The position numbers and the translations under genes were made by a program. The notes under the pieces are model-generated. The model made no database searches. It was not told the DNA's origin and worked only from the letters and a program-made list of their open reading frames with translations. From NCBI GenBank assembly GCA_910585635.1, contig CAJUFE010000017.1:16588-80587 (forward strand): DNA of 64,000 nucleotides. The letters are read 5' to 3'. This DNA comes from an uncultured Lachnospiraceae bacterium (lineage in GTDB: Bacteria > Bacillota > Clostridia > Lachnospirales > Lachnospiraceae). Below are positions 1-8,581 of the stretch, one piece after another. Position 1 is the first letter of the stretch; every line of letters begins with the position of its first letter.

Positions 1-1
1 G

Positions 2-904
2 GTGATCCCGTTCCTCCATAAGCTGAAATTCGGGCAGCAGGTACGGGAGGAGGGGCCCCAGGCCCATCTGAAAAAACAGGGAACGCCTACTATGGGGGGA
101 CTGATGATCCTGACCAGCGTGATCATCACCTCGCTGTTCTATATCCCCAGGTATCCGAAGATCATCCCGGTTTTGTTCATGACCGTGGGCTTTGGCATCG
201 TGGGCTTCCTGGATGATTACATCAAGATCGTCATGAAACGGTCGGAGGGGCTGGACCCGAAACAGAAGCTTCTGGGCCAGTGTGTGATCACCGGGATCTT
301 TGCCTGGTACCTGGTGACAGGGAAAGAGGTGGGGACCCAGATGCTGATCCCTTTTACAGGAGGCTTTGTGAACGGGCTTTATCTGGACCTGGGGATCTTG
401 TTCGTGCCGGCCCTGTTCTTTATCGTGCTGGGCACAGATAACGGTGTGAACTTTACGGACGGGCTGGATGGGCTCTGCACCAGCGTCACGATCCTGGTGG
501 CCACCTTTTTGACCATCGTATCCCTTGGCGAGGGCAGCGGCATCAGTCCGATCACCGGCGCGGTGGTGGGGAGCCTCCTGGGCTTTTTGCTGTTCAATGT
601 GTATCCGGCGAAGGTGTTCATGGGCGATACGGGATCTTTGGCACTGGGGGGCTTTGTGGCCTCCAGCGCGTTCATGCTGCAGATGCCACTGTTCATCGTG
701 CTGATCGGCTTTATCTATCTGATCGAGGTATTATCGGTGATCATCCAGGTCACCTATTTTAAGAAGACCGGTGGGAAGCGCATCTTTAAGATGGCTCCGA
801 TCCACCATCATTTTGAGTTGTGCGGGTGGTCAGAGACCAGGGTGGTAGCGGTATTTGCCATCATCACGGCAGTGCTGTGCCTGGTGGCCTATCTGGGCTT
901 ATAA
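2..904 (+). CDS. mraY: MraY, phospho-N-acetylmuramoyl-pentapeptide transferase (5' end outside window)
   Basis: Integral membrane enzyme that transfers phospho-MurNAc-pentapeptide from UDP to undecaprenyl phosphate, giving lipid I for peptidoglycan. About 300 residues are visible. The family is usually about 320, so some 20 N-terminal residues (first membrane segment) lie upstream of the window and the GTG at base 2 is an internal Val codon, not a start. Family signatures are visible in order: HLKKQGTPTMGG near residue 23, the DD pair in FLDDYIK (about 70), NFTDGLDGL (about 150), FMGDTGSLALGG (about 207) and the C-terminal APIHHHFE box. Hydrophobic segments alternate throughout. It is the first gene of the visible dcw operon and is followed 62 bases later by murD. 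Identity is very secure. Confidence 0.97.
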   Translation: MIPFLHKLKFGQQVREEGPQAHLKKQGTPTMGGLMILTSVIITSLFYIPRYPKIIPVLFMTVGFGIVGFLDDYIKIVMKRSEGLDPKQKLLGQCVITGIFAWYLVTGKEVGTQMLIPFTGGFVNGLYLDLGILFVPALFFIVLGTDNGVNFTDGLDGLCTSVTILVATFLTIVSLGEGSGISPITGAVVGSLLGFLLFNVYPAKVFMGDTGSLALGGFVASSAFMLQMPLFIVLIGFIYLIEVLSVIIQVTYFKKTGGKRIFKMAPIHHHFELCGWSETRVVAVFAIITAVLCLVAYLGL

Positions 905-966
905 AGAGCGGGAGGGGCACTTTTATCGGGGAGGCTCCGATCTATATTTTCAAAGGAGGCGATGGC

Positions 967-2346
967 TTGGGCAGTCAGAAGGTATTAGTGGCAGGTACCG
1001 GCATCAGCGGTATCGCGGCGGCAAAGCTTTTGTTGGCTAAGGGCGGGGAAGTCGTGCTCTATGACGGCAACGAAAAGCTGGATGTGAAGGGATTGAAAAA
1101 GCAGTTTGACGACAGTGATAAGGTGGAAGTAGTGCTGGGGCCCCTGAAACGAACGGACCTAAGAGGGGTAGAGCTGTGCATCATCAGCCCGGGGATCCCT
1201 TTAGGGTCGGAGCTGGTGGCTACGATCGACGAGGCGAAGATCCCGATCTGGGGGGAGATCCAGCTGGCCTATCACTGTGCCAAAGGGAGACTGGCTGCCA
1301 TCACCGGGACCAATGGGAAGACCACCACCACCGCCCTCACCGGGCAGATCATGAGGGATCACTTTAAGGATGTGTATGTGGTGGGGAACATCGGGATCCC
1401 CTACACGGAGGTGGCCCTGGATACAGAGGAGACCAGTGTGACCGTGGCAGAGGTCTCCAGTTTCCAGATGGAGACCATCATGGATTTCCATCCCCAGGTC
1501 AGCGCGATCTTGAACATCACGCCGGACCATCTGGACCGCCATGGGACCATGGAGCAGTATATCGCCGTGAAGGAGAGCATCGCCTTAAACCAGACAGAAA
1601 AGGATACGATCGTGCTCAACTATGACGATCCCGTCTTACGGCGTTTTGGCTTAAAGGAGGATGGGGAGGACCGGACGGGGATGGCGCTGAAGGCGCGGGC
1701 GTTCTTTTTCAGCAGCAGGAGCCGCCTGGAGGAGGGACTCTATCTGGACAAGGAGCAGATCGTCTGGAGGCATGGCGGGAAGACGGTCCCGGTAGTGGAT
1801 GTCCGTCAGTTAAAGCTCCTGGGCCGCCATAACTATGAGAACGTGATGGCAGCGGTGGCGATCGGCCTGACCATGGGCGTGCCCCTGTCCTCGATCCAGA
1901 AGACGATCCGGGCCTTTGAGGCGGTGGAGCATCGGATCGAGTTCGTGGCGGAGCGCAGCGGTGTCCGCTATTATAACGATTCCAAGGGGACGAACCCGGA
2001 CGCGGCGATCCAGGCGATCCGGGCTATGCCGGGCCCCACGCTCCTGATCGCTGGCGGCTATGACAAGCATAACGAGTTTGACGATTGGATCCTATCCTTT
2101 GAGGGAAAGGTGCGCTACCTGGTGCTGATCGGACAGACCAGGGATAAGATCGCCCAATGTGCCAGAGAGCACGGGTTCACGGAGATCATCTATGCGGAAG
2201 ACATGCAGGAGGCGGTCCAGGTCTGCGCTTCCTACGCTAACCGAGGCGATAACGTCCTTTTGAGCCCGGCCTGTGCCAGCTGGGGGATGTTCAAGAACTA
2301 TGAAGAGAGAGGCCGGATCTTCAAGGAATGTGTGAAGGGCCAGTAA
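967..2346 (+). CDS. murD: MurD, UDP-N-acetylmuramoyl-L-alanine--D-glutamate ligase
   Basis: Cytoplasmic ATP-dependent Mur ligase that adds D-glutamate to UDP-MurNAc-L-Ala. I place the start at TTG 967 because an ideal AAAGGAGG lies 7 bases upstream (952-959) and the protein then begins GSQKVLVAGTGISGIAAAK, the expected Rossmann-like N-terminal domain. The reading frame extends upstream to an ATG at 820, but that lies inside mraY. The product is 459 aa, the usual length. The central ATPase motif AITGTNGKTTTT is near residue 115, HLDRHGTMEQY lies after it, and NDSKGTNPDA is in the C-terminal domain. It sits between mraY and ftsW in the dcw order and is probably co-transcribed with them. Confidence 0.97.
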   Translation: MGSQKVLVAGTGISGIAAAKLLLAKGGEVVLYDGNEKLDVKGLKKQFDDSDKVEVVLGPLKRTDLRGVELCIISPGIPLGSELVATIDEAKIPIWGEIQLAYHCAKGRLAAITGTNGKTTTTALTGQIMRDHFKDVYVVGNIGIPYTEVALDTEETSVTVAEVSSFQMETIMDFHPQVSAILNITPDHLDRHGTMEQYIAVKESIALNQTEKDTIVLNYDDPVLRRFGLKEDGEDRTGMALKARAFFFSSRSRLEEGLYLDKEQIVWRHGGKTVPVVDVRQLKLLGRHNYENVMAAVAIGLTMGVPLSSIQKTIRAFEAVEHRIEFVAERSGVRYYNDSKGTNPDAAIQAIRAMPGPTLLIAGGYDKHNEFDDWILSFEGKVRYLVLIGQTRDKIAQCAREHGFTEIIYAEDMQEAVQVCASYANRGDNVLLSPACASWGMFKNYEERGRIFKECVKGQ

Positions 2347-2389
2347 CGCAGCACTTGGGATATATGCTGAGCAAGGAGGGAGGACGCCC

Positions 2390-3946
2390 ATGGCAAAACA
2401 GCAGAGAGCGGGACAGCCCGGACTATACGAAAGCGAAAGCCAGCGGCCGCCTCGGATCCGGCAGGGGCCTCAAGGCGCGCAGGTAAGGAGCCTTAAGGAG
2501 CACAGGGACAGACAGCAGCGGCCAGGGGGGGCAAGATCTTCGGAGCGTGGACGTCCGCCCTCCAGAGGCCCGTCCCCGGCTCGGGATGAACAGGAGTCCC
2601 GGGATGGGCGCTTGGCGCGGGAAAGACGTATGGCCCGGGATGGGCAGTCGGCCCGGGAAAGGCAGATAGCCCGGGATGGGCAGTCGGCCCGAGAAAGGCA
2701 GATAGCCCGGGATGAGCGGTCGGCCCGGGAAAAGCAGATAGCCCGGGATGAGCGGTCGGCGCGGGAAAAGCAGATGACCCGGGAGCGCACCATGGAGCAG
2801 CCCCATCCGAAGAAGAAGGTGAAGGTCAAGCGGTTCTATGATTACAGCCTCCTGTTCACCATCATCTTTTTGACCATGTTCGGGCTGGTGATGATCTACA
2901 GCTCCAGCTCCTATTCGGCACAGCTGAAATTCGGCGATGCCGGTTACTATATGAAGCGGCAGGGCCTGATCGCCCTGGGGGGATTTTTTGTGATGCTGGT
3001 GATCTCCAAGATGGATTACCACTTTTTTGCCCGGTTCGCCATCCTGGCCTATCTGTTGTCCTATGTGCTGATGATCCTGGTGATGGCCACGCCATTAGGC
3101 GTAGAGCTGAACGGGAAAAAGAGATGGCTCCAGCTGGGACCGGTCCAGTTCCAGCCCACCGAGCTGGTGAAGATCGCGCTGATCCTGCTCTTAGCGGTGG
3201 TGATCACCCAGATGGGGGCGAAGATCAATAAGCCCAAGGCTCTTCTGTGGATCGTAGCGGTGGCGGCCCCGATCGCCGGGCTGGTGGCCAAGAATAACTT
3301 GAGCTCCGGGATCATCATCATGGGGATCGCCTTTGTCATGTGCTTTGTGGCCTGTAAACTGATCTGGCCTTTTGTGACCTGTGTGGGACTGGCAGGCGTG
3401 GTGATGGCTTTTGCCGGTCCGATCGCCACGGCGCTGGAAAAAGTGGGGATCGTGCAGAGCTATCAGCTGAACCGGATCCATGTGTGGCTGGACCCGGAGG
3501 CCTATCCCCAGGATGGCGGATATCAGGTCCTCCAGGGGCTTTATGCGATCGGCTCCGGCGGCCTGGTGGGAAAAGGATTGGGAGAGAGCATCCAGAAGAT
3601 GGGCTTTGTCCCGGAGGCGCAGAACGACATGGTCTTTGCCATCATCTGTGAAGAACTGGGGATCTTTGGCGCAGTGTTCGTGATCTTGCTCTTCCTGTTC
3701 CTGATCTATCGATTTATGCTGATCGCCAGCAATGCCCCGGACCTGTTCGGTGCCATGCTGGTGGTGGGGGTGATGGGCCATATCGCGATCCAGGTGATCT
3801 TGAACATCGCGGTGGTGACCAATACGATCCCCAATACAGGGATCACCCTCCCCTTTATCAGTTACGGGGGGACGTCGGTGGTGTTCCTGCTGATGGAGAT
3901 GGGGATGGTCCTCAGCGTGTCGAACCAGATCAAGCTGCAGAAATAG
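2390..3946 (+). CDS. ftsW: FtsW/SpoVE-type SEDS peptidoglycan polymerase with repeat-containing N-terminal tail
   Basis: Polytopic SEDS glycosyltransferase that polymerises lipid II at the septum (FtsW) or in the spore cortex (SpoVE); sequence reading alone cannot separate the two. ATG 2390 follows AAGGAGGGAGG at 2373-2383. The protein is 518 aa, against about 370-400 for the family, because of a highly charged N-terminal extension of about 140 residues. Part of that extension is five 12-residue units (RDGQSARERQIA type) encoded by 36-bp tandem repeats at 2598-2777. After a basic KKKVKVKRF stretch come the membrane segments and family motifs: NLSSGIIIMG, QGLYAIGSGGLVGKGLG, FVPEAQNDMVFA and LPFISYGGTS near the C-terminus. 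Neighbours are murD and murA. murG, which commonly follows ftsW, is absent here. Confidence 0.93.
   Translation: MAKQQRAGQPGLYESESQRPPRIRQGPQGAQVRSLKEHRDRQQRPGGARSSERGRPPSRGPSPARDEQESRDGRLARERRMARDGQSARERQIARDGQSARERQIARDERSAREKQIARDERSAREKQMTRERTMEQPHPKKKVKVKRFYDYSLLFTIIFLTMFGLVMIYSSSSYSAQLKFGDAGYYMKRQGLIALGGFFVMLVISKMDYHFFARFAILAYLLSYVLMILVMATPLGVELNGKKRWLQLGPVQFQPTELVKIALILLLAVVITQMGAKINKPKALLWIVAVAAPIAGLVAKNNLSSGIIIMGIAFVMCFVACKLIWPFVTCVGLAGVVMAFAGPIATALEKVGIVQSYQLNRIHVWLDPEAYPQDGGYQVLQGLYAIGSGGLVGKGLGESIQKMGFVPEAQNDMVFAIICEELGIFGAVFVILLFLFLIYRFMLIASNAPDLFGAMLVVGVMGHIAIQVILNIAVVTNTIPNTGITLPFISYGGTSVVFLLMEMGMVLSVSNQIKLQK
2598..2777 (+). repeat. In-frame minisatellite, five 36-bp units in ftsW
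   Basis: Units start at 2598, 2634, 2670, 2706 and 2742. The first is degenerate; the rest differ at few positions. Each encodes 12 residues rich in Arg, Glu, Asp and Gln, so copy-number change would keep the reading frame. The repeats lie wholly in the predicted cytoplasmic tail, before the first membrane segment. Confidence 0.9.
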
Positions 3947-4019
3947 CGCCGGACGATCTTCAAAAGCCCCTTTCCCTACATATAGTATCCCGTAGTGAGA
4001 TCCTAGGAGGGGAGCTTGT

Positions 4020-5303
4020 TTGTCGGAGATCCGTATATGCGGTTACCGGCCTTTGTCAGGCGAGATAAAGATACAGGGTTCAAAGAATGGAGCGCTGCCC
4101 ATATTAGCGGCCTCCATCCTGCAAAAAGGAACAGTGCGGATCGATAATGTCCCTGCCATACAGGATGTGGACTGCATGGTGGGGATCTTAACGTCGATCG
4201 GCTGCCGCTGTGAGCGGGAAGGGAGCTGTCTGTCCATAGATGCCTCCTGCCTGGAGGGGGCAAAGATCCCCGGGGAGGATGTGGGGAAGATGCGTTCCTC
4301 GATCCTGCTGATGGGAGCCCTGTTAGGAAGGCTTAAGGAAGCCGAGACCTGGTATCCGGGCGGCTGCTCGATCGGGAGCCGTCCGATCGACCTGCATCTT
4401 TTGGCCTTTTCCAGGCTGGGCGCTCATGTGCAGGAGGATGTGGAGGGCGGGAGGATCCGGGCCTCTGCGGCCGCCTTAAAGGGGGATACGATCTGCCTGC
4501 CCTTCCCCAGCGTGGGAGCAACGGAAAATGCCCTGCTGGCGGCTGTCCTGGCAGAGGGAGAGACCGAGATCTGCGGGGCGGCCAGAGAGCCGGAGATCGC
4601 CAGTCTATGCGCTTTCCTGGGCCAGATGGGGGCCAAGATCACAGGGAGCGGTACTTCCCGGCTCTGCATCCAGGGGGTCAGCAGGCTCCACGGGACAGCG
4701 TTCACGATCCCCGGGGACAGGATCGCCGCCGGCACCTATCTGACAGCCGTGACGGCCACAGGCGGGGATGTGAAGATCCTGGGAGCGCCCTGGGAGGATA
4801 TGCAGGAAGTGGCCCGGGTCCTTTCCCAGGCAGGGGCGGCGGTCTCGCCTGTAAAGGGAGAGGATGGGAAGGCTGCAGGCATCCATATCCGCATGGAGGG
4901 CCGGCCCAAGCCCCTCCGTCTTTCGACCGGTCCTCATCCGGCTTTCCCTACAGATCTTCAGTCCCCCATGCTGGCGGTCCTTTCCCGGGCGGAGGGGATC
5001 AGCCAGGTGCAGGAGAATGTATTTGAGGACCGGTTCAAGACCGTGAAGGAGCTATGGAAGATGGGCGCTCAGATCGAGGTCTGCAGGAACGAGGCCGTGA
5101 TCAGTGGGAAGCATCGGCTCCACGGAGCCCGCGTGACAGCCCTGGACCTGCGGGGAGGGGCGGCGCTGGTTGCCGCGGCGTTAGCCGCGGAAGGAGAGAC
5201 GAGGGTCTCAGGCTGCGCCCATATCGAAAGAGGCTATGAGGATATCTGCAGGGATCTCCGGGCTCTGGGGGGCAGGATCTGGGAGCATGCACAGGATACA
5301 TGA
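4020..5303 (+). CDS. murA: MurA, UDP-N-acetylglucosamine 1-carboxyvinyltransferase
   Basis: Cytoplasmic enolpyruvyl transferase for the first committed step of peptidoglycan synthesis: PEP plus UDP-GlcNAc to enolpyruvyl-UDP-GlcNAc. The start is TTG 4020 with AGGAGGGGAG at 4005-4014. The product is 427 aa, normal for the family. The N-terminal GSKNGALPILA box is present, and the catalytic loop reads PGGCSIGSRPIDLH. Its Cys is residue 116 (E. coli Cys115), the residue attacked by fosfomycin, so classical Cys-to-Asp resistance is not present. Later motifs include FPTDLQSPM and DRFKTVKELWKMGA. It lies in the dcw cluster between ftsW and ftsQ, which is a common clostridial order. Confidence 0.96.
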   Translation: MSEIRICGYRPLSGEIKIQGSKNGALPILAASILQKGTVRIDNVPAIQDVDCMVGILTSIGCRCEREGSCLSIDASCLEGAKIPGEDVGKMRSSILLMGALLGRLKEAETWYPGGCSIGSRPIDLHLLAFSRLGAHVQEDVEGGRIRASAAALKGDTICLPFPSVGATENALLAAVLAEGETEICGAAREPEIASLCAFLGQMGAKITGSGTSRLCIQGVSRLHGTAFTIPGDRIAAGTYLTAVTATGGDVKILGAPWEDMQEVARVLSQAGAAVSPVKGEDGKAAGIHIRMEGRPKPLRLSTGPHPAFPTDLQSPMLAVLSRAEGISQVQENVFEDRFKTVKELWKMGAQIEVCRNEAVISGKHRLHGARVTALDLRGGAALVAAALAAEGETRVSGCAHIERGYEDICRDLRALGGRIWEHAQDT

Positions 5304-5371
5304 CCATCTAATGGTCCACAACCGCCGCGTTAAGGCCGAAGGACGGCCGGGCGGCGTTCAGGTGACAAGGG

Positions 5372-6100
5372 ATGTTTGGAAAAAAGAAAAAAAGGAAAAG
5401 GACCATCGGCATATGGATCGGGGCGGCGGCATTCTTGGCCGTGGCGGCTGTTATGCTCTGTCTGCGGATCCGTAATGTGACGGTGGAGGGAAATAAAAAA
5501 TATCCGGCAGAGCAGATCGAAGGGATGCTCTTTGACAATGGGTGGGACCGGAACAGCCTGGTCTTCTATCTGCAGGACCGCTTCCGCCCCCATAAGCAGA
5601 TCCCTTTTGTGGAGGACTATGAGATCTCCTTTAAGGATCCGTTTTCCGTGGAAGTCATCATCTACGAAAAAAGTGTGGTGGGCTATGTCTCCTATATGAG
5701 CAGCTATATGTATTTTGACAAGGACGGCATCATCGTGGAGAGCTCCAGCAGCCGTCTGGAGGGGATCCCCTGGGTGACCGGGCTCACCTTCGGGCAGATC
5801 GTGCTGAACCAGCCTTTGCCGGTGGAAGATGAACAGATCTTTGGACAGATCATGAACCTGACCCAGGATCTGGCGGTCAATGCCATATCGGCGGATCAGA
5901 TCCGGTATGACAGCTATAAGAACGCGACCCTGACGATCGGGGACCTGGAGGTCTATCTGGGCGATCATAAAGAGATGAACGGAAAGATCTCCGAGCTCCA
6001 CGATATCCTGCCTGAGCTTGCCGGGATGGCCGGGACCTTGTATCTGGATACGTATGATGAGGTGAGCAGCGGGAAGTGGTATTCATTTATCAAACGGTGA
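5372..6100 (+). CDS. ftsQ: FtsQ/DivIB-family cell division protein
   Basis: Bitopic membrane protein of the division complex that links cytoplasmic division proteins to septal wall synthases. The 242-aa product has a short Lys/Arg-rich cytoplasmic start (FGKKKKRKR), one membrane helix at about residues 12-30, then RIRNVTVEGNKKYPAEQIEG, which opens the extracytoplasmic POTRA domain. A beta domain follows, containing IPWVTGL. ATG 5372 has only a weak AAGGG upstream, so initiation may be weak or coupled; the gap from murA is 68 bases. Position between murA and ftsZ supports the call. DivIB is the Firmicutes name for the same family. Confidence 0.9.
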   Translation: MFGKKKKRKRTIGIWIGAAAFLAVAAVMLCLRIRNVTVEGNKKYPAEQIEGMLFDNGWDRNSLVFYLQDRFRPHKQIPFVEDYEISFKDPFSVEVIIYEKSVVGYVSYMSSYMYFDKDGIIVESSSSRLEGIPWVTGLTFGQIVLNQPLPVEDEQIFGQIMNLTQDLAVNAISADQIRYDSYKNATLTIGDLEVYLGDHKEMNGKISELHDILPELAGMAGTLYLDTYDEVSSGKWYSFIKR

Positions 6101-6140
6101 TATGCAGGATATAACTACCAGAAATATATCAAAAAAATGG

Positions 6141-6169
6141 TTGCTATTTTCGGGAAAATAAAATATGAT
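6141..6169 (+). promoter_or_regulatory. Sigma-A type promoter for ftsZ
   Basis: TTGCTA (6141-6146), a 17-base spacer and TATGAT (6164-6169) lie in the 263-base gap between ftsQ and ftsZ. Transcription would begin near 6176, giving a leader of about 190 bases. This suggests ftsZ has its own promoter in addition to read-through from the dcw operon. Confidence 0.7.
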
Positions 6170-6202
6170 ATTACTTAGACTAGAGTTTACTAGGATTTTT
6201 GT

Positions 6203-6246
6203 GCGGTCCACGGTCGCAGGATAGTTTTTCCTGAGACCGTGGCCGC
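6203..6246 (+). other. Strong hairpin in the ftsZ leader
   Basis: GCGGTCCACGGTC (6203-6215) pairs with GACCGTGGCCGC (6235-6246) with one bulged base. Inside it CAGGA (6217-6221) pairs with TCCTG (6229-6233). No U-run follows, so it does not look like an intrinsic terminator. It could be an mRNA-stabilising or protein-binding element; the function is unknown. Confidence 0.6.
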
Positions 6247-6363
6247 ATTGCAGAGCCTTGGCGCAAGGGCCTAGGATAGATCACGGAGTATCCAAAGGGG
6301 CGCGGCGAGCGGACCTGGCGGAGCAGATAGCTGGAAAAACGGGGAGATAAGGAGGATAAGATT

Positions 6364-7608
6364 TTGTTAGAGATCAAGATAAATGAGTCAGAGAGCGCAG
6401 CGCGCATCATCGTCGTAGGAGTGGGCGGAGCCGGGAATAACGCGGTGAACCGGATGGTGGAGGAAGATATCATCGGCGTGGAGTTCATCGGCATCAACAC
6501 GGACAAGCAGGTGCTGACCACCTGCCAGGCGCCTACGACCATGCAGATCGGGGAGAAGCTGACCGGAGGAAAGGGCGCCGGCGCCAGACCTGAGGTGGGG
6601 GAGAAGGCTGCGGAGGAGAGCAGCGAAGAGATCTCCCAGGCGATCCGGGGCGCGGATATGGTGTTCGTTACCTGCGGCATGGGCGGCGGCACCGGGACCG
6701 GAGCGGCTCCGGTGGTGGCAAAGATCGCCAGAGATATGGGGATCCTGACCGTAGGCGTGGTGACCAAGCCCTTCCGTTTCGAGGGAAAGACCCGTATGGA
6801 TAATGCGCTGCGGGGCATCGACCGTCTGAAAGAGAGCGTGGATACCCTGATCGTGATCCCTAATGATAAGCTCCTTGAGATCGTAGACCGCAGGACCACT
6901 ATGCCCGAATCCTTAAAGAAAGCGGATGAAGTGCTCCAGCAGGCTGTCCAGGGCATCACGGACCTGATCAATGTCCCGGGCCTGATCAATCTGGATTTTG
7001 CCGACGTGCAGACCGTTATGACCGATAAGGGGATCGCCCATATCGGTATCGGCAGCGCGAAGGGCGACGACAAGGCCATCGAGGCAGTGAAGCAGGCGGT
7101 ATCCAGCCCGCTCTTAGAGACCACCATCGAGGGTGCGACCCATGTGATCATCAATATCTCCGGTGATATCAGCCTGATCGAAGCCAATGAGGCGGCCAGC
7201 TATGTCCAGGAGCTTACCGGCGAGGATGCGAACATCATCTTTGGCGCGATGTTCGATGAATCTGCCCAGGATGAGGTGACCATCACGGTGATCGCCACCG
7301 GTCTTGACGTCCATGATGCTAATGCTTCAGTGGCCAAGGCGATGACCGGCTTCGGGAATAGCTTCAAGGCGGCGCCCAGGCAGCAGGCTCCGGCCTTTGG
7401 CGGGAACCAGCAGCCAGCTTACGGCGGGATGCAGGCCCCGGCCTTTGGCGGCATGCCCCAGTCCCAGACCGCAAAAGCGCCTGCGGAGGCGGCAGCGGCG
7501 GCAGCCCGTCCCTATCCGGCTCCTAACCCGGCTCCGGCCGCAGCTTATCGGCCCAGGAACCAGGAGGTGCAGATCAACATCCCCGATTTCTTAAAAAATA
7601 AGCGATAA
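6364..7608 (+). CDS. ftsZ: FtsZ, tubulin-like cell division GTPase
   Basis: Forms the cytoplasmic Z ring that positions and drives septation, in both vegetative and asymmetric sporulation division. TTG 6364 is the start, supported by TAAGGAGG at 6348-6355, 8 bases upstream. The product is 414 aa. The GTPase core shows GVGGAGNNAVNRM near residue 19, the tubulin signature GGGTGTGAAPVVA near 105, and the T7-loop region with NLDFADVQTVM. An Ala/Pro/Gly/Gln-rich linker follows (residues about 335-395), then the conserved C-terminal peptide VQINIPDFLKNKR that binds FtsA and other partners. The next genes downstream are sporulation genes, with a fresh promoter between. Confidence 0.98.
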   Translation: MLEIKINESESAARIIVVGVGGAGNNAVNRMVEEDIIGVEFIGINTDKQVLTTCQAPTTMQIGEKLTGGKGAGARPEVGEKAAEESSEEISQAIRGADMVFVTCGMGGGTGTGAAPVVAKIARDMGILTVGVVTKPFRFEGKTRMDNALRGIDRLKESVDTLIVIPNDKLLEIVDRRTTMPESLKKADEVLQQAVQGITDLINVPGLINLDFADVQTVMTDKGIAHIGIGSAKGDDKAIEAVKQAVSSPLLETTIEGATHVIINISGDISLIEANEAASYVQELTGEDANIIFGAMFDESAQDEVTITVIATGLDVHDANASVAKAMTGFGNSFKAAPRQQAPAFGGNQQPAYGGMQAPAFGGMPQSQTAKAPAEAAAAAARPYPAPNPAPAAAYRPRNQEVQINIPDFLKNKR

Positions 7609-7615
7609 CGGTCTT

Positions 7616-7691
7616 TGACGGATCCTGACGATGAAAAGTCTGATCGGCATCCCTCGTTTTGACAAACTTCGGAGTCCTTTCTGTTTATAAT
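7616..7691 (+). promoter_or_regulatory. spoIIG-type promoter with candidate Spo0A boxes
   Basis: TTGACA (7659-7664) and TATAAT (7686-7691) are separated by 21 bases, too far for ordinary sigma-A use. The B. subtilis spoIIG promoter is known for a similarly long (22-base) spacing and dependence on Spo0A~P. Near-matches to the 0A box (TGNCGAA) are TGACGGA (7616-7622), TGACGAT (7626-7632), exactly 10 bases apart, and TGACAAA (7660-7666), which overlaps the -35. Each has one mismatch. The promoter lies directly upstream of spoIIGA. Confidence 0.65.
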
Positions 7692-7720
7692 CCAGTTTAT
7701 AGACAGGGAGGGCTTTTTCT

Positions 7721-8581
7721 ATGGAGATCAAGATCTATCTGGATGTTCTCTTTCTCACAGATCTTATCATGGATCTGTTCCTTCTCTGGCTCTTGAGGAT
7801 GATCCTTAAATTAAAAGGTACCTGGATCCGGCTTGCCGCGGGGAGCGCTGCGGGAGCTTTTCTTTCTGCCCTGCTCTTCTACCTGTGGCTCACTATAGCA
7901 TGTCGGTCATCCGGCCCCCCCGGCCAGGGGGCCGGGACCGGAGGCTTTCTGGTGATGGCCGGATGGATGGCCGCGGTCCTTGGCGTCAGCAGCCTGATGC
8001 TCCTTATGGCCTTTTCTTTTGGCAATGTGAGGGAGTTTTTACGGGCTGAGGCTGGTCTGCTGTTTGCCGCCGCGCTGACGGAGGGGATCTTGGAGTGGGG
8101 GCGGACAGCCTGGCTGGCCTTAAAGGGTGAGCCTATGCAGATGAGCGCCCTTGGCCTGCTCCCCGGACTTTTTTTCCTGGCAGGCGGCTGCTTTCTGGCA
8201 GAAGGGCTGTGGAAGCTGGTCCATGTGGCGGCCGGGGAGCGGTCCTGCCACTATCAGGTGACCTTGGTCTGCGGGGAGAATACGGTCCGGGCAGAGGGCT
8301 TTTTGGATACGGGGAACCGGTTAAAGGACCCGGTCTCCGGCAAGCCGGTCCATGTGGCGGACCGCCAGCTTTTGGAGGCGGTCTGCCCCAAGGTGGATAA
8401 GATCAGCATGATCCCCTACCGTACGATCGACGGCGGGGGGATGTTCTTAAAGGCGGTCACCCTGGACCGGATGGAAGCATCCCAGGGGGGCCGGCTGCTG
8501 GTCTATGAGCGTCCGCTGGTGGCGGCCAGCCCGGGAAAGCTTAAGATGAAGAATGGCTGCAGGGTCCTCCTGCATGGATAG
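7721..8581 (+). CDS. spoIIGA: SpoIIGA, pro-sigma-E processing aspartic protease
   Basis: Membrane protease that cleaves the pro-sequence from sigma-E in the mother cell after a forespore signal (SpoIIR in B. subtilis). The 286-aa product has about five membrane segments in its first 165 residues (beginning MEIKIYLDVLFLTDLIMD, the typical family start). A cytoplasmic protease domain follows, with the aspartic motif FLDTGN at Asp196. ATG 7721 is preceded by CAGGGAGGG. The target gene sigE is immediately downstream. The stop codon TAG (8579-8581) coincides with the first bases of a 163-bp palindromic element. Some GC-rich insertion (about residues 66-78, SSGPPGQGAGTGG) lies in a loop between membrane segments. 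Confidence 0.93.
   Translation: MEIKIYLDVLFLTDLIMDLFLLWLLRMILKLKGTWIRLAAGSAAGAFLSALLFYLWLTIACRSSGPPGQGAGTGGFLVMAGWMAAVLGVSSLMLLMAFSFGNVREFLRAEAGLLFAAALTEGILEWGRTAWLALKGEPMQMSALGLLPGLFFLAGGCFLAEGLWKLVHVAAGERSCHYQVTLVCGENTVRAEGFLDTGNRLKDPVSGKPVHVADRQLLEAVCPKVDKISMIPYRTIDGGGMFLKAVTLDRMEASQGGRLLVYERPLVAASPGKLKMKNGCRVLLHG

Noticed and set aside
820..966. Upstream in-frame ATG extension of murD
   Set aside because: It lies inside mraY and encodes nothing like MurD; TTG 967 has an ideal ribosome site 7 bases upstream and starts the expected fold.
6180..7187. 335-codon open frame antisense to ftsZ (minus strand)
   Set aside because: Shadow frame produced by the codon bias of ftsZ; composition is non-protein-like and ftsZ on + is certain.
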